NCBI RefSeq assembly: GCF_945859685.1
Contig: NC_079149.1
Coordinates: forward strand, 19,193,118-19,257,117
DNA: 64,000 nt
Direction: 5' to 3'
Origin: Eupeodes corollae
Taxonomy: Eukaryota > Arthropoda > Insecta > Diptera > Syrphidae
The position numbers and the translations under genes were made by a program. Position 1 is the first letter of the stretch; each line of letters opens with the position of its first letter. Shown piece after piece: positions 54,243 to 64,000 of the stretch. The notes beneath the pieces are model-generated. The model was given only the letters and a program-made list of their open reading frames with translations. It had not been told where the DNA came from and did not search any database.

Positions 54243-55815
54243 ACTTCCCATCCCTTCTGTCGATTTGTCTTCCTTAAAAGTTTGTCTATATGTACTAGTA
54301 TCAATTTTACCAAATTTGCGTACTATTTTTTGTAGATTTTATTTTTTATGGAAAAACGGACTGTTGGATTTTTATATAAAAATTACTGAATATTGAAAAC
54401 AATATTTTCTGTAAAATAAATAAGTTTGAAGGCAATATCTAAAATTTTTGAAAAGATATTTGAGTCGAAAATCAATTTTTACCAAATTTTATACATTTTT
54501 TTAGGGTTTTTATTTTTTGTACAAAAACGGTTAATTCGATTTTTCTTAAAATTTTACCGAATGTTGAAAACAATATTTCTTATAAGATAAAATTAGATTG
54601 AAGCCAATAATTCAACAATATTTCAAAGTTTTGTAAAGATATTTGAGTCGAAAATCAATTTTTACCAACTTTTGTAAAATTTTTTTCGGTCTTTATTTTT
54701 TTGTAAAAAAACTGTCAATTCGATTTTATTCAAAATTTTACTGAGTGTTGTCAACAATATTTTTTGAAAGATAAAAGTAAATTAAAGCCAATATCTCAAA
54801 GTTTTGAATAGATATTTGAGTCGATATTCAAATTTTACCAACTTTTGTTATTTTTTTTCGGTTTTTAATTTTTTGTAAAAAAAACTATCAATTCGATTTT
54901 TTTCAAAATCTTACTGCACGTTGAAAACAATAGTTTTTGAAAGATTAAAGTGAATTTTAGCCAATATCTCAAAGTTTTAAAAAGATATTTGAGTCGAAAA
55001 TGAATTTTTACCAACCTTTATTATTTTTTTTTTAGGTTTTTATTTTTTGTAAGAAAACTGTCAATTCGATTTTTTTCAAAATTTTATAGAATGTTGAAAA
55101 CAATATTTGTTATAAGATAAAATAAGTTTTAAGCCTAAATTTCAAGTTTTTGAAAAGATATTTGAATCGATATTCAATTTTTACCAACTTTGAGTAATGT
55201 TTTTTTTATATTTTTATTTTTTATAAAAAAAAACTATCAATTAGATTTTTCTCAAAATTGTATCAGATTTCAAAAACATTGTTCTCCGTTGCTCAAAATT
55301 GTTTTGGAGATGAAATTATATTTTAGTCGTTAAATTTTTTAGGTGACAAATTTTTTTTTTCCATTTTTTTGATTTATAAAAAAAAACCGTTAGATAGATT
55401 TTTTGAGATTACATTAAAGTTTATTATATAAAATTTAATTCAAGTCTCTAACGTTTTTGGTTCGTAAGATATTTAGGGTTAACCAAAATTTTCACCTTTT
55501 TTTTAAACTGCTATGGTAAAAAAACCACCCACGCAATTTTCTTGAGAGCCCTTTCTGCATCTTTCTGCCTTATTATCTGTATAACAAAATTTATTTGGAG
55601 TCGATATCTCTTCTGGTTCTTAAGCTATGGACAACGAAAAAAACGTCGCGAACGTACGGACGGACGTACGGACGTACGAACGTACGTACACACGCACGCA
55701 CAGACATCTTTCTAAAAATCTTTTATTTCGACTCTATTGACCTTGAAACGTCGAGAAATGTCAAAATTTTCAATTTGACAAATCGGACCCATTACAATAA
55801 CTTCCTATGGGAAGT
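54243..55815 (-). mobile_element. TA-flanked repeat family, copy 3, complete ends (1.57 kb)
   Basis: It is bounded by TA at 54241-54242 and 55816-55817, with termini ACTTCCCAT and ATGGGAAGT. Orientation is opposite to copies 1 and 2. The signature CAATTTGACAAATCGGACCC lies at 55771-55790, the ACGT-rich core at 55645-55695 and AAACTGCTATGGT at about 55504. The low-coordinate part is tandem units. TA duplication and short inverted ends suggest mobilisation by a Tc1/mariner-type transposase; there is no coding region. Confidence 0.75.
54300..55260. repeat. Tandem array with about 173-bp period
   Basis: The word GATATTTGAGTCGA(A/T)A starts at 54455, 54638, 54811, 54984 and 55157: spacings 183, 173, 173, 173. 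Each unit also carries TTTTTACCAACTTT, a T-run with TTTTTTGTAAAAAAACTGTCAATTCGATTTTT and TGTTGAAAACAATATTT. Units are diverged but clearly related. The array lies wholly inside copy 3 of the TA-flanked family; homologous units occur in copies 1 and 2. Confidence 0.85.
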
Positions 55816-55817
55816 TA

Positions 55818-56829
55818 ATAAGCTTTAAGCCCCATCGTAATGAGATTATCGATCTTTGCACCGTCTGTAATCAGCATGAGAGAGAGCATGTATTACACTT
55901 CTTAGGCGCTGATGGATATAAGGCGTGTTCACTTTGAAAAAAGCTTTCTGCAAGTTGAAAAGGTTATGAACTATCTGAATGGTGCAAACTGGATGCGCCT
56001 TTCCGAATTCTATAAAGAAGCGATAAAATACAGAGCCCGAATCATTGATGAACATTTTTGATTCAAATAAATAACAGGCATAAGAATCCGTTCACCGAAT
56101 ACATTTTTGTTTGATTTGATTAATCTAAAAGTCCTTTAAAAATGTTTTTAGCTATATTGAAAATCCTCTCAAATTTCGTTGTTATTTTGATTAAATTCAT
56201 TGGAATTCAAGTAAAATATTTTGATTTAACTAATCTAAAAGTCTTAAAAATTTGTTTTGACTAAACTAAAAGTTCCTAAAATTAAAAAAATTAAATTTAA
56301 ATAAAATATCTATTTTAATTTAACTTATTTAAAAGTTCTTATTCCATTACAATTTGTTTTTTATAGTCATTTGAAATAAAAATTATTAATAATAATAATT
56401 ATTATTATGTTTTAATATTACTTAATTACAAAATGTAAATAGAAATGCCGCTCAGGCAGACGACAGTCCATGTCATGTCTCAAACATTTATTCAGAAGTT
56501 ATAATAAAATTGTAAACATTACGAACTCCAAATTTTTGTACATATACGACATATAGGAATAAAATAGCACGTACTTCATTCTTAAAAAAATTCGAAATCA
56601 ACCAGAATTACGATGGAAGAGAAGCGTTAGGCGGTAGAAAAATATACTTTTTTTTGGATTATACCTCCTAACTGAATACACACATTTTTGAAAATACTTT
56701 CCACATTTTTTAAAAATATTAATGGATTTTAAGAAAATAATAATAATTTTTAAAGAATTATCCAACATCAACCACTAGTTTTTTTTCGCCCACTTGCAAA
56801 GCGTTCCAAAGGAAAAATTGAATATTTGT
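55818..56829. other. AT-rich DNA, no gene recognised
   Basis: The minus-strand open frame 56055-55846 reads PYIHQRLRSVIHALSHADYR and may be a fragment of a decayed LINE, but support is too weak to classify it. Confidence 0.35.
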
Positions 56830-57830
56830 TTGAGTCAACTGAATAGGTATGAAAATTAAAATCGTTTGTTTGTTTGGAAGTTGGTACTTTCATTTTTACT
56901 TTCAATTATTTCGTAAATTAGTTCCGGTATGAATCTTGCAGCCTTTTGATATAATTCAACGATATTTCTCTAAACGCTACTGGCAGAAATTCATGATTCT
57001 TTGTCTTCAAATGACTACCCCCATTAACTGAGGGTACGATCCATCCAAAAGTATATTTAATATTTTTAGATTAGATGAGTACGACGGTTATTAAAAGAAG
57101 TGCCAATTTTGCTCCTATGTCCAAGCTTTTATTATGCGCATCGGGCGAATAGGAACATTAACATGTTGGAATGTCAAGTTTTTTGGGTCAACAAATGTTG
57201 CATTATATAATCCAAAGTTTCTTTCCAAGATTCACTTACATCTAGTTGTAGCAGTTTTTGACATAACGACCTTAACTTGAACTGACAGCTTTCCATATTA
57301 CCTATTTCACAGTAGTTGTGATAAAGCTTTTAACCCCTTTTTATTTTCTCAAATCGTGAAAATAGAAGATTTAACCATCAAGGCCATAGAAATGAAATAG
57401 TTTTATCGTCTGAAAAAACCACGTGATACCATTATTTTTTCCAGATTGTTTGTTCTTCAGTTAAAATTGTTTAAGATAACTCAAATGTTGATAACCCTTA
57501 AAACTGTTGAAAGACTTGCGTTTACACCAATTTTTTGTTTTAATTTTTCCTTCTTAAAACTGATGTTTTTGCAGTTCTTTTTACATCTCTCAATGTTTTA
57601 TCCATACGAATCTTTATTTTTCAAGTAAGAATAAACGCCACTAAGACTTCGGCCAATTTTATTAGCTGCTGCATGTCTGGTTAGGTCTTGGTGTTAGGTG
57701 AAGTCGATTTTAGCTTTTGAAACACTACTGATCCACCCATTGGCCTTAAAATTTTAGATGAGAAATTAAATTTAACTTGAAACGCTAAAATTGTTGATTT
57801 AAGCTATCCAGTACTTGAAAACGCTTGTAA
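56830..57830 (-). pseudogene. Tc1-like transposase, heavily decayed
   Basis: Reading leftward: KAKIDFT*HQDLTRHAAANKIGRSLSGVYSYL (helix-turn-helix) near 57700-57610, IGVNASLSTVLRVIN near 57540-57490, FSDDKTISFLWP near 57410 (matching FSDEK..F of Tc1 cores), and C-terminal REISLNYIKRLQDSYRN near 56970-56920. Frames and order fit one Tc1-type gene; stops are numerous. Terminal repeats were not found. Confidence 0.65.
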
Positions 57831-58359
57831 CCAAAGTTAAATTGGCGTTGTACCTATTTAATTGTCTCAAAAACAACCTTCTTCTTTACGTATGAAATAC
57901 TTTATAAATGGGTGAAAACAAGAATCACAGTTTTATTTGTAATTGTTTTTTGTTTAACATTTTAAAGAAGCAGTTAGAATCGACAGATGTCACAAATACC
58001 CTCAATAATTTTAAAAAATGTAAAAAACATTTTAAAAAATGTAAAAAGCATTTTCCAAAATGTTTATGCGCAGTATTTAAAGCTGAGTGTATCAAAAATA
58101 TTTTTAAATAAAATTCAAATTAAAAACGTAACTTGATAAGCACAAAACAACGAAATATGTTGTTTTAAAAAAAGTTAATTAAAAAGACCAAAGCAATGAT
58201 TTTTGAAATTAAGTGTCATTCAAAATTGTTGATAATACACTTTTTGAAGGTGCATTTTTTACGTTCGTATGTAGCTCTTTAGTTCTGTAGTTGCTTTTGT
58301 AAACCGATTTATTGTCATTTAATGACTTTAATTTATGCACAAAACACACCAATTGTTAA
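57831..58359. other. No feature recognised
   Basis: The plus-strand open frame 57908-58111 is Lys-rich with a repeated FKKCKKHF motif; this looks like chance low complexity. Confidence 0.35.
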
Positions 58360-58590
58360 CAAAAATGTTTTCTATAAGATGATATAATTTTTAAGTGAAA
58401 ATATGTTTTTTATTTAATGATATTTGAGTCGAAAATCAATTCCTTTTTAATTTTTTGGGTAAGAAACTTGTGTTTGAAACCTTGAGACATGGATTTCGAA
58501 AAAAGGCATCCAAAGAAAAGAACGTCGAGAAATTTCAAATTTGAAAAATCAGACTGATTTCAATTAGGTACTTTGAATGGGAAGGTAAAT
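58360..58590 (-). repeat. Decayed terminus of the TA-flanked repeat family, copy 4
   Basis: GATATTTGAGTCGAAAATCAATT near 58420, then AACGTCGAGAAATTTCAAATTTG and ATCAGACTGATTTCAATTAG, and a terminal AATGGGAAGGTAA match the order at the high-coordinate end of copy 3. The ACGT-rich core is deleted. Confidence 0.6.
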
Positions 58591-59069
58591 AATTCCCCAA
58601 AAAAATCTTAAAATTTGAGGAGTTTTTTTTTATATAATTAAATAAATTTCCAACTATAGCTGTTTCCACTTATTACAAATTTTTAACCAACATAATTAGT
58701 TATGTGGGATGTACTCCATTTTTGTTTTAGGCTCCATATCGTTGGTTAGTTTTTTTTCAAGAAACCTGTCTGGGTCCGTGGCCTTCACATTAATCACAGT
58801 AATGATGTAATCAAGAACACCAATTATATTTCTTTACGTTCCAAATTGAAAATAGTCCTAGAAGATGTAGGCACCTTCTTTTGTAAGTCCATTGATCCAG
58901 GCAACAAGAAAAAAAACATCTTCTAGAACATTTACTTGCAATCATTATACGAATGATAAACAACTTTAATGACATCAATTAGTCAACGGCATCTTCGACT
59001 ATAGACAACCAAATAAAATAAAAAAACAACGTCGTATTGTTTCAATTTATATACGAATGTTTGTAATTA
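58591..59069. other. No feature recognised
   Basis: AT-rich DNA without coding similarity. Confidence 0.4.
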
Positions 59070-59640
59070 TTTAAAATGTCCATAGGCGACCGACAACGAC
59101 AACGACAACAACGACGAACTCGATGACGCTGCTAAAGGCATTCAATATATGCTGGCTAAATGTCCTAACACAACATAGCACCAATGATACCTTGTTTTTA
59201 TGTAGATGGATATTATGTTGGTGATGGCTGAACCATGGAGTAAAACTATGTTGTTGCATTAACCAACAAGAACCCGCTTATAGGACTAATCCGTCTAATC
59301 GGAGCGAGTTCTTTTTCTTTGTGGTCCGTTGGTTGTTAGGTGCTTTTCCGATCCGTCGCGTCTTCATCGTCGTCGTCGTTATTCGTTGGTAGTTGGACGC
59401 TGCTGTTGCCCGTGATATAACTCCTTTTTTCCTTGTAGTTTTCTTTCTTTCTTTTTATATTTCTGATATTAGATCAGACCTTGATTAAGGTCATTCGCTC
59501 TGTTGGACGTCTGGCTTGGCTAGATATAGCTTTCCGAGCGAAGATTGCGCGCATGTGCAACTCTTGTGCATTCCTAGTCCGGAGCTGCACCAGAAGTTAA
59601 GATTTTCACGTACGTAGACATGGCAGGCAAAAAGTTTGCA
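59070..59640. promoter_or_regulatory. GC-richer island with trinucleotide/hexanucleotide repeats
   Basis: A (CGACAA)n-like tract at 59088-59115, a (GTC)n tract near 59366-59380, and several hundred bases much less AT-rich than the surrounding 25 kb, including GCGCGCATGTGCAACTCTTG. No open frame is convincing. This may be a promoter and untranslated first exon, possibly of the minus-strand SEA/EGF gene whose 5' exon is missing, or of an unseen gene to the right. Inference only. Confidence 0.3.
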
Positions 59641-60780
59641 TGTTGTTATAAAAGCACCCAGCACTCAACAACACCAACTTTAATAAAGAACGAGAACAGA
59701 GAATATACGAGTAACAACTCGAACTCATTTATATTTTCTCTCTCTCTCTCGGACTTGTTTATATCTTTAAATGGAACTGAAGATGGCTTCAGCCATGAAA
59801 TGAAGGCCATCCGACATTTCTGCACAATACATAATTCAACATTAAATGCAATTTAATTGAAGAATGGTTTACCAACCCACCACCTGAGGCTGGATTGAAC
59901 CTTTGCTATAGAAATGTGTGTTCCATATAAGAGGAAGTATTGCAGATTTAGAAGTCTGTAATTTCATGACTATCAACACTTTCGATTGTAATATAGTTTT
60001 GTTCAGAAGTCTTCTACTGCAGAATTGTAAGTTGCAACAATAACATTAACCATAACTTTGCAACAATGTAGTTTTATGATGAAGTTATAGTTCAGCGAAT
60101 CTAATGAGGCATAATGTAAAAGTCGTGATTCGGTATATGCAAGTTATAGGTAGGTAAGGTAAAAACCTTACTGATGGTTAGGTTAAAATCGTGAATAAAT
60201 TTCACTTGATTTCCCTAAAATGACAAGTTTGAGGTTAACGATAAAAACCATAGAAATTATGCTAAATTTGGTTTCAATAGGTATACAATATTTCCCAGAC
60301 GTAAAAAAGACCAAAAATAAAATAATGTTGTTATTTTTAACAATCGGAAAGTAAAATCTTAAAAGAGAAGTGAGATGAGGTTAAGGTCAATACACCGACG
60401 AACTCTTGAAAGCTTTTTAATTCGTTTTGTATAAAACTAGCAAACAAAAATTGATATAAAACCGAAAGACAAGAGAGTTTAACCTGTGTGTCTAAACAAG
60501 ACATCTCTGTGTTCACAGTTGACAGATGAACTGTCAGCTTATATTTCTGATAGGCCAGTTTAAGATGTCATTGGTTTCAAATTTTTTTTAAAGGTTATAG
60601 CGATCATTGAAAATGTCTATTATTGAGAATACAAAGAAAATAAAACGTCTTCATTGAAGAGATGGTGCGAATATAAAAATGTGAAAAGATGTTTCTTGAA
60701 AATTGTCCAGTTTCTATTTCTAAGATTTCTAATCAGAAGAGTGAAACATAAACAGACTTCATATTATGTATTATTACAAA
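59641..60780. other. No feature recognised
   Basis: The open frame 59620-59856 has no recognised similarity. The remainder is AT-rich. Confidence 0.4.
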
Positions 60781-60789
60781 AACTAGATT

Positions 60790-60935
60790 TGCGTGGTTTT
60801 ACCTGAGAAATAGAATCATAAAACTTCTGTTCTATGAGTTTTTACAGCAAAAATGAGAAATATTGTTTATATTTCTGAGAATAAATGAAGAAATTTCTGA
60901 GATCTTAGAAATATAAACTGGCCAAATAATTTCAT
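60790..60935 (-). repeat. Dispersed repeat, copy 2 (inverse of 35930-36055)
   Basis: The reverse complement reads TTTGGCCAGTTTATATTTCT, AAGATCTCAGAAATTTCTTC, TTCTCAGAAATATAAACAAT and TTTTTGCTGTAAAAAC in the same order as copy 1. A further partial match (TTATATTTCTGATAGGCCAGTTTA) lies at about 60540-60565. Confidence 0.55.
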
Positions 60936-61676
60936 CATTGAAAACAAAAAGGAATTAAAAGCAAGATTTTGGGTAATATTAAGTGTTTTTTAGAAACCAA
61001 AAATCTAAAGTTTACTAACTTAATTTTTATAGCAAGGATGGAATAAGAAAGTCCAATGATAATAACAAATGGCAACTATATTTTGTGTAACTAGCCTGGT
61101 CCCTTAAATTTCTATTAGGCATATACTCGTATAAACTAGATCAGCAGTTTGGCAGATTTATAATTTAATTTATTGATTTCGGAGGGGTAAACATGATTTA
61201 GGGTATTAGAATTATTGATACAGTGATAAAATATTGAGACATGATTGTTCGAATGAATTTTGGAAGTACTTCTTTAAACTTTTTCACGTATTTGAATTGA
61301 CCATAAAGGATAGACAGTTCTGAATTTAAATTAAAAAAATTCCATTCTCAGAATTTTTAAAGCGAAGCTGTTTAAGCAGCAATTGTTTGTACATATTTTT
61401 CAATCGAAAGCCTCAAGTTTTTACAAATAATGTCATGTAGCGAAAAATTAAAGTTAAAAATACATTTTTTAATTTTTGGATTGAAATAATGAGGTAAACG
61501 GATCGTATGAATATCAGAGGGTGCAGTCTACTAATGCACAGAAATTAAAAAAGCTGTTAGTGTTGTGTGCAGGAATGACAACAAGATTTCTATACTTACC
61601 CATTAATGATTTACAAGCCATACCACTTTCTACAGACAAATATTTTTAACACTTTATAAGAATAGAGGTGATGTTC
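60936..61676. other. No feature recognised
   Basis: AT-rich DNA directly left of the RTE-like LINE. Confidence 0.4.
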
Positions 61677-64000
61677 AAATGGTAGACATGTGCATTCAAG
61701 AGGACACAAGCGTCCACAGGTTTTTCTCAAAACCCACCTCTGTCTATCAACTCCTACTCTCACCTCCCCGCGGTGAACATCGGGTGCCTAGTACCTCAAC
61801 TGGAGATTGGGTTCCAACCCCAGTGGAAAGTTGTTGGGGGCAGCAAACGAGAGAGGGGGGGAGAGGTGTTTCCACTAAGGCACCTCTCCTTATCCAGGCG
61901 GCAGCGGACGAATTCTCGAGATAGAATCAACGGTGGCGTCTACAGTTCCAGTAAGGTCGAACTACTTAGTGAACACCTTATAGGGCTTCTTCGACATATT
62001 CGGAGCCCAGGCCTATAAGGAGCGGTTCATCCGGCTCCCCTTCCTTGGAGTTATACTAAGGATCTGGCCCTCCAGGTTGGGGGTTGTGCCGTCGGGGTGA
62101 CTTCCTGGCCACGTAAAAACATCATAGTCTCGAAGCAACAACAAGCCTCGGATACGGACGGATTCACTGTTGACAACCCACGCAAACGAAATAAGGACAA
62201 CGATCTTCGGATATGTACGTGGAATGTTAGGTCCCTTAACAGACCACGTGCAGCCGAACAATTAGCGGAAGCCCTAAACTGCTGCAAGGCAGATATTACA
62301 GCCATCCAAGAAGTGCGATGGGATGGACCGGGTAAACGCAAACTAAAAGACTGCGATATCTACTACGGCGACTGCTACCGAGAACAAAGACAGCGTCTAT
62401 TTGGGTGTGGATTTGTTGTTGGAACTAGGCTCAGGCAAAAAGTCTTGAGTTTCAACAGTGTGAGCGAGCGCATCACGACAATCCGCATCAAGGCTAAATT
62501 CGCCAACATAAGCCTAATATGCGCGCATGCCCCAACAGAGGAGAAAGATGAAGACACCAAAGATATGTTCTTCGAGCTCTTGGACAAGACATATGAGCAG
62601 TGCCCTGGCTATGACATTAAAATTGTCTTAGGAGATTTTAATGCCAAGCTAGGAAGAGAAGACATCTTTGGTGGGATAATCGGGAGATACAGCCTGCACG
62701 ACACTACCTCCGACAACGGATTCAGGCTGGTCGATTTCGCTGCGGGGCGAGACGTTCTGGCAGCTAGTATGCAGTTCACGCATCTTAATATCCACAAGGG
62801 GACATGGAAATCTCCTGATCAATCAACCGTCAACCAGATTGACCACATTGCGATCGACGCACGACACTTCTCCAGTATCCAGGATATCCGAACATTCCGA
62901 GAGGCCAACATTGACTCGGACCACTACCTCGTTGTAGCCAAGGTACGGCTACGGATATCACGATCCAAGCCAAAACAAGGAAGTACTGTGAGAAGATTCG
63001 ACGTTAGACGGCTACAATCGCAAGAGACTGCCATGTCCTTTTCCGATCGAGTCTCTAATAACCTCCTAAGGAGTCCTATGCTTCCTGCATTAAGCATTGA
63101 AAACCAGTGGCAACATTGCCTTGCAGCCATCAGAGATGCCGCCTCTGAAGTGCTAGGTTTCACACGGCCACCACAGCGAAACCCCTGGTTTGACGACGAA
63201 TGCCAGCAAGCTCACGCAGCGAAACAAGAGGCATACAAAACGGCGCTGCACAAAAGGACGAGAGCTGCTCGTGAGCTCTACGAGCAGAAGAGGAGAGAGG
63301 AACACCGGCTTCTTAGACGGAAAAAAAGAGAGCATGAGAAGCGCGCGATCGAGGAGATAGAGGGATGTCACAACAGGAATGAGGTTCGTAAATTTTACCA
63401 AAAGGTAAAAAAAACCTCCCAAGGGTACCAGCCACGAACCGAAGCCTGTAAAGACGATCAAGGGAACATCGTAGTAGAACCACAGTCGATGCTGAGAATA
63501 TGGAAAGATCACTTCTCCAAATTATATAACGGCGATGACGAACCGAATTCCGCTGTAAGGGAGATAGAACCACTCAACCTCGGCGACGCAGATCAACAAT
63601 TCCGCCTACCCGACCTTGACGAAGTGAAGATAGCTATATCTAAACTTAAGTCAAACAAAGCTGCTGGAGCTGACGGCATCGCTGCCGAACTATTCAAAGC
63701 AGCAGGCGATGACTTGGTACGGAGCATGCACCAACTCATCTGCAAAATTTGGTCGGAAGAAAGCATGCCCGATGAGTGGAATCTCAGCATAGTGTGCCCG
63801 ATACATAAGAAAGGAGACCCTCTAAACTGCGCCAACTACAGAGGCATCAGTCTTCTTAACATTGCGTATAAGATCCTCTCTGCCGTATTATGTGAACGTC
63901 TGAAGCCATTCGTCAACAACCTGATTGGTCCTTATCAGTGTGGCTTCAGACCAGGAAAGTCCACTATCGACCAAATATTCACACTACGGCAGATCTTGGA
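61677..64000 (+). mobile_element. RTE-like LINE, 5' part, runs off the window
   Basis: The 5' boundary is placed where similarity to the inverted fragment 2333-2605 begins (GTAGACATGTGCA). A leader of about 340 bp follows, with two overlapping small open frames (61679-61924, 61773-62018). Then a frame stays open from 62019 to the end of the window. Composition is far more GC-rich than the flanks. Clade assignment rests on the endonuclease/RT signatures here and the short-repeat 3' tails of the apparent family members at 13852 and 19637; those copies do not overlap this segment, so identity of family is probable, not proven. Confidence 0.85.
62019..64000 (+). CDS. LINE ORF2: apurinic endonuclease and reverse transcriptase, 3' partial
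   Basis: 660 codons without a stop. Endonuclease motifs: ICTWNVRSLNRPR (62211), ITAIQEVRWDG with catalytic Glu, LICAHAPTEE, KIVLGDFNAKLG (62620), NQIDHIAIDARHF and DSDHYLVVAKVRL (62910). A linker follows with NPWFDDECQQAHAAKQEA and a Lys/Arg/Glu-rich helix. RT then begins: SKLKSNKAAGADGIAAELFK (63645), CPIHKKGDPLNCANYRGISL and GPYQCGFRPGKSTIDQIFTL. The catalytic YADD block lies beyond the window. A TAA at 62016-62018 separates this frame from the in-frame leader; the true start is unclear, since the first ATG in frame is at 62565, inside the endonuclease. The intact frame suggests a young copy. Confidence 0.88.

Noticed and set aside
54300..55260. CRISPR-like array
   Set aside because: Units are about 173 bp, diverged and without unique spacers, in a eukaryotic transposon.
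57908..58111. Cys/Lys-rich peptide with FKKCKKHF repeats
   Set aside because: Short internal tandem of a 27-nt AT-rich motif; nothing suggests translation.

Overview
This is an AT-rich, intron-rich, transposon-laden insect nuclear sequence, most likely from a fly (Diptera). The evidence is an uninterrupted single-exon ultraspiracle (usp/RXR) gene as in Drosophila, a spliced eggless (egg/SETDB1) gene, short introns of about 60 nt, and abundant jockey, RTE, Tc1 and mariner-type elements. I cannot name the species.

Three host genes are visible. (1) egg, + strand, 2706-17517: 14 exons encode about 1641 residues with the 5' end outside the window. The order is acidic N-terminus with candidate SUMO-interacting motifs, Tudor region, MBD, pre-SET, bifurcated SET, post-SET. 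A 9.1-kb intron (6263-15372) packed with transposons separates the Tudor exons from the MBD/SET exons. (2) usp, - strand, 23966-25315: one complete exon, convergent with egg. (3) A membrane protein, - strand, 29542-33701: eight exons give a mucin-like ectodomain, EGF, SEA, two EGF modules, one membrane span and a cytoplasmic tail. Its signal-peptide exon is not identified and probably lies far to the right.

The rest is transposon debris and AT-rich non-coding DNA. 1-2605: a broken jockey LINE abutting a 5' RTE fragment. 6.3-15.4 kb (egg intron): a SINE remnant, two Tc1 copies (one split by a composite insertion holding a PIF/Harbinger-like MITE) and several RTE 3' ends. 17.9-23 kb: layered elements in which an old jockey copy holds an RTE insertion with an 11-bp target duplication, a tRNA-type SINE and a Tc1 with both inverted repeats. 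33.7-61.6 kb: a gene desert with a second MITE copy, two more LINE fragments, decayed mariner/Tc1 copies and a recurrent TA-flanked repeat family carrying nucleosome-length tandem units. 61.7-64 kb: the 5' part of an RTE-like LINE whose endonuclease/RT frame is open to the window edge.

The less expected observations are: SINEs that share the 3' tail of the resident RTE-like LINE; the TA-flanked repeat family with about 173-bp internal tandem units and an ACGT-rich core; a MITE pair flanked by TWA duplications; and a short coding-like segment captured inside a split Tc1 element. No operon, CRISPR array or true tRNA gene was seen.
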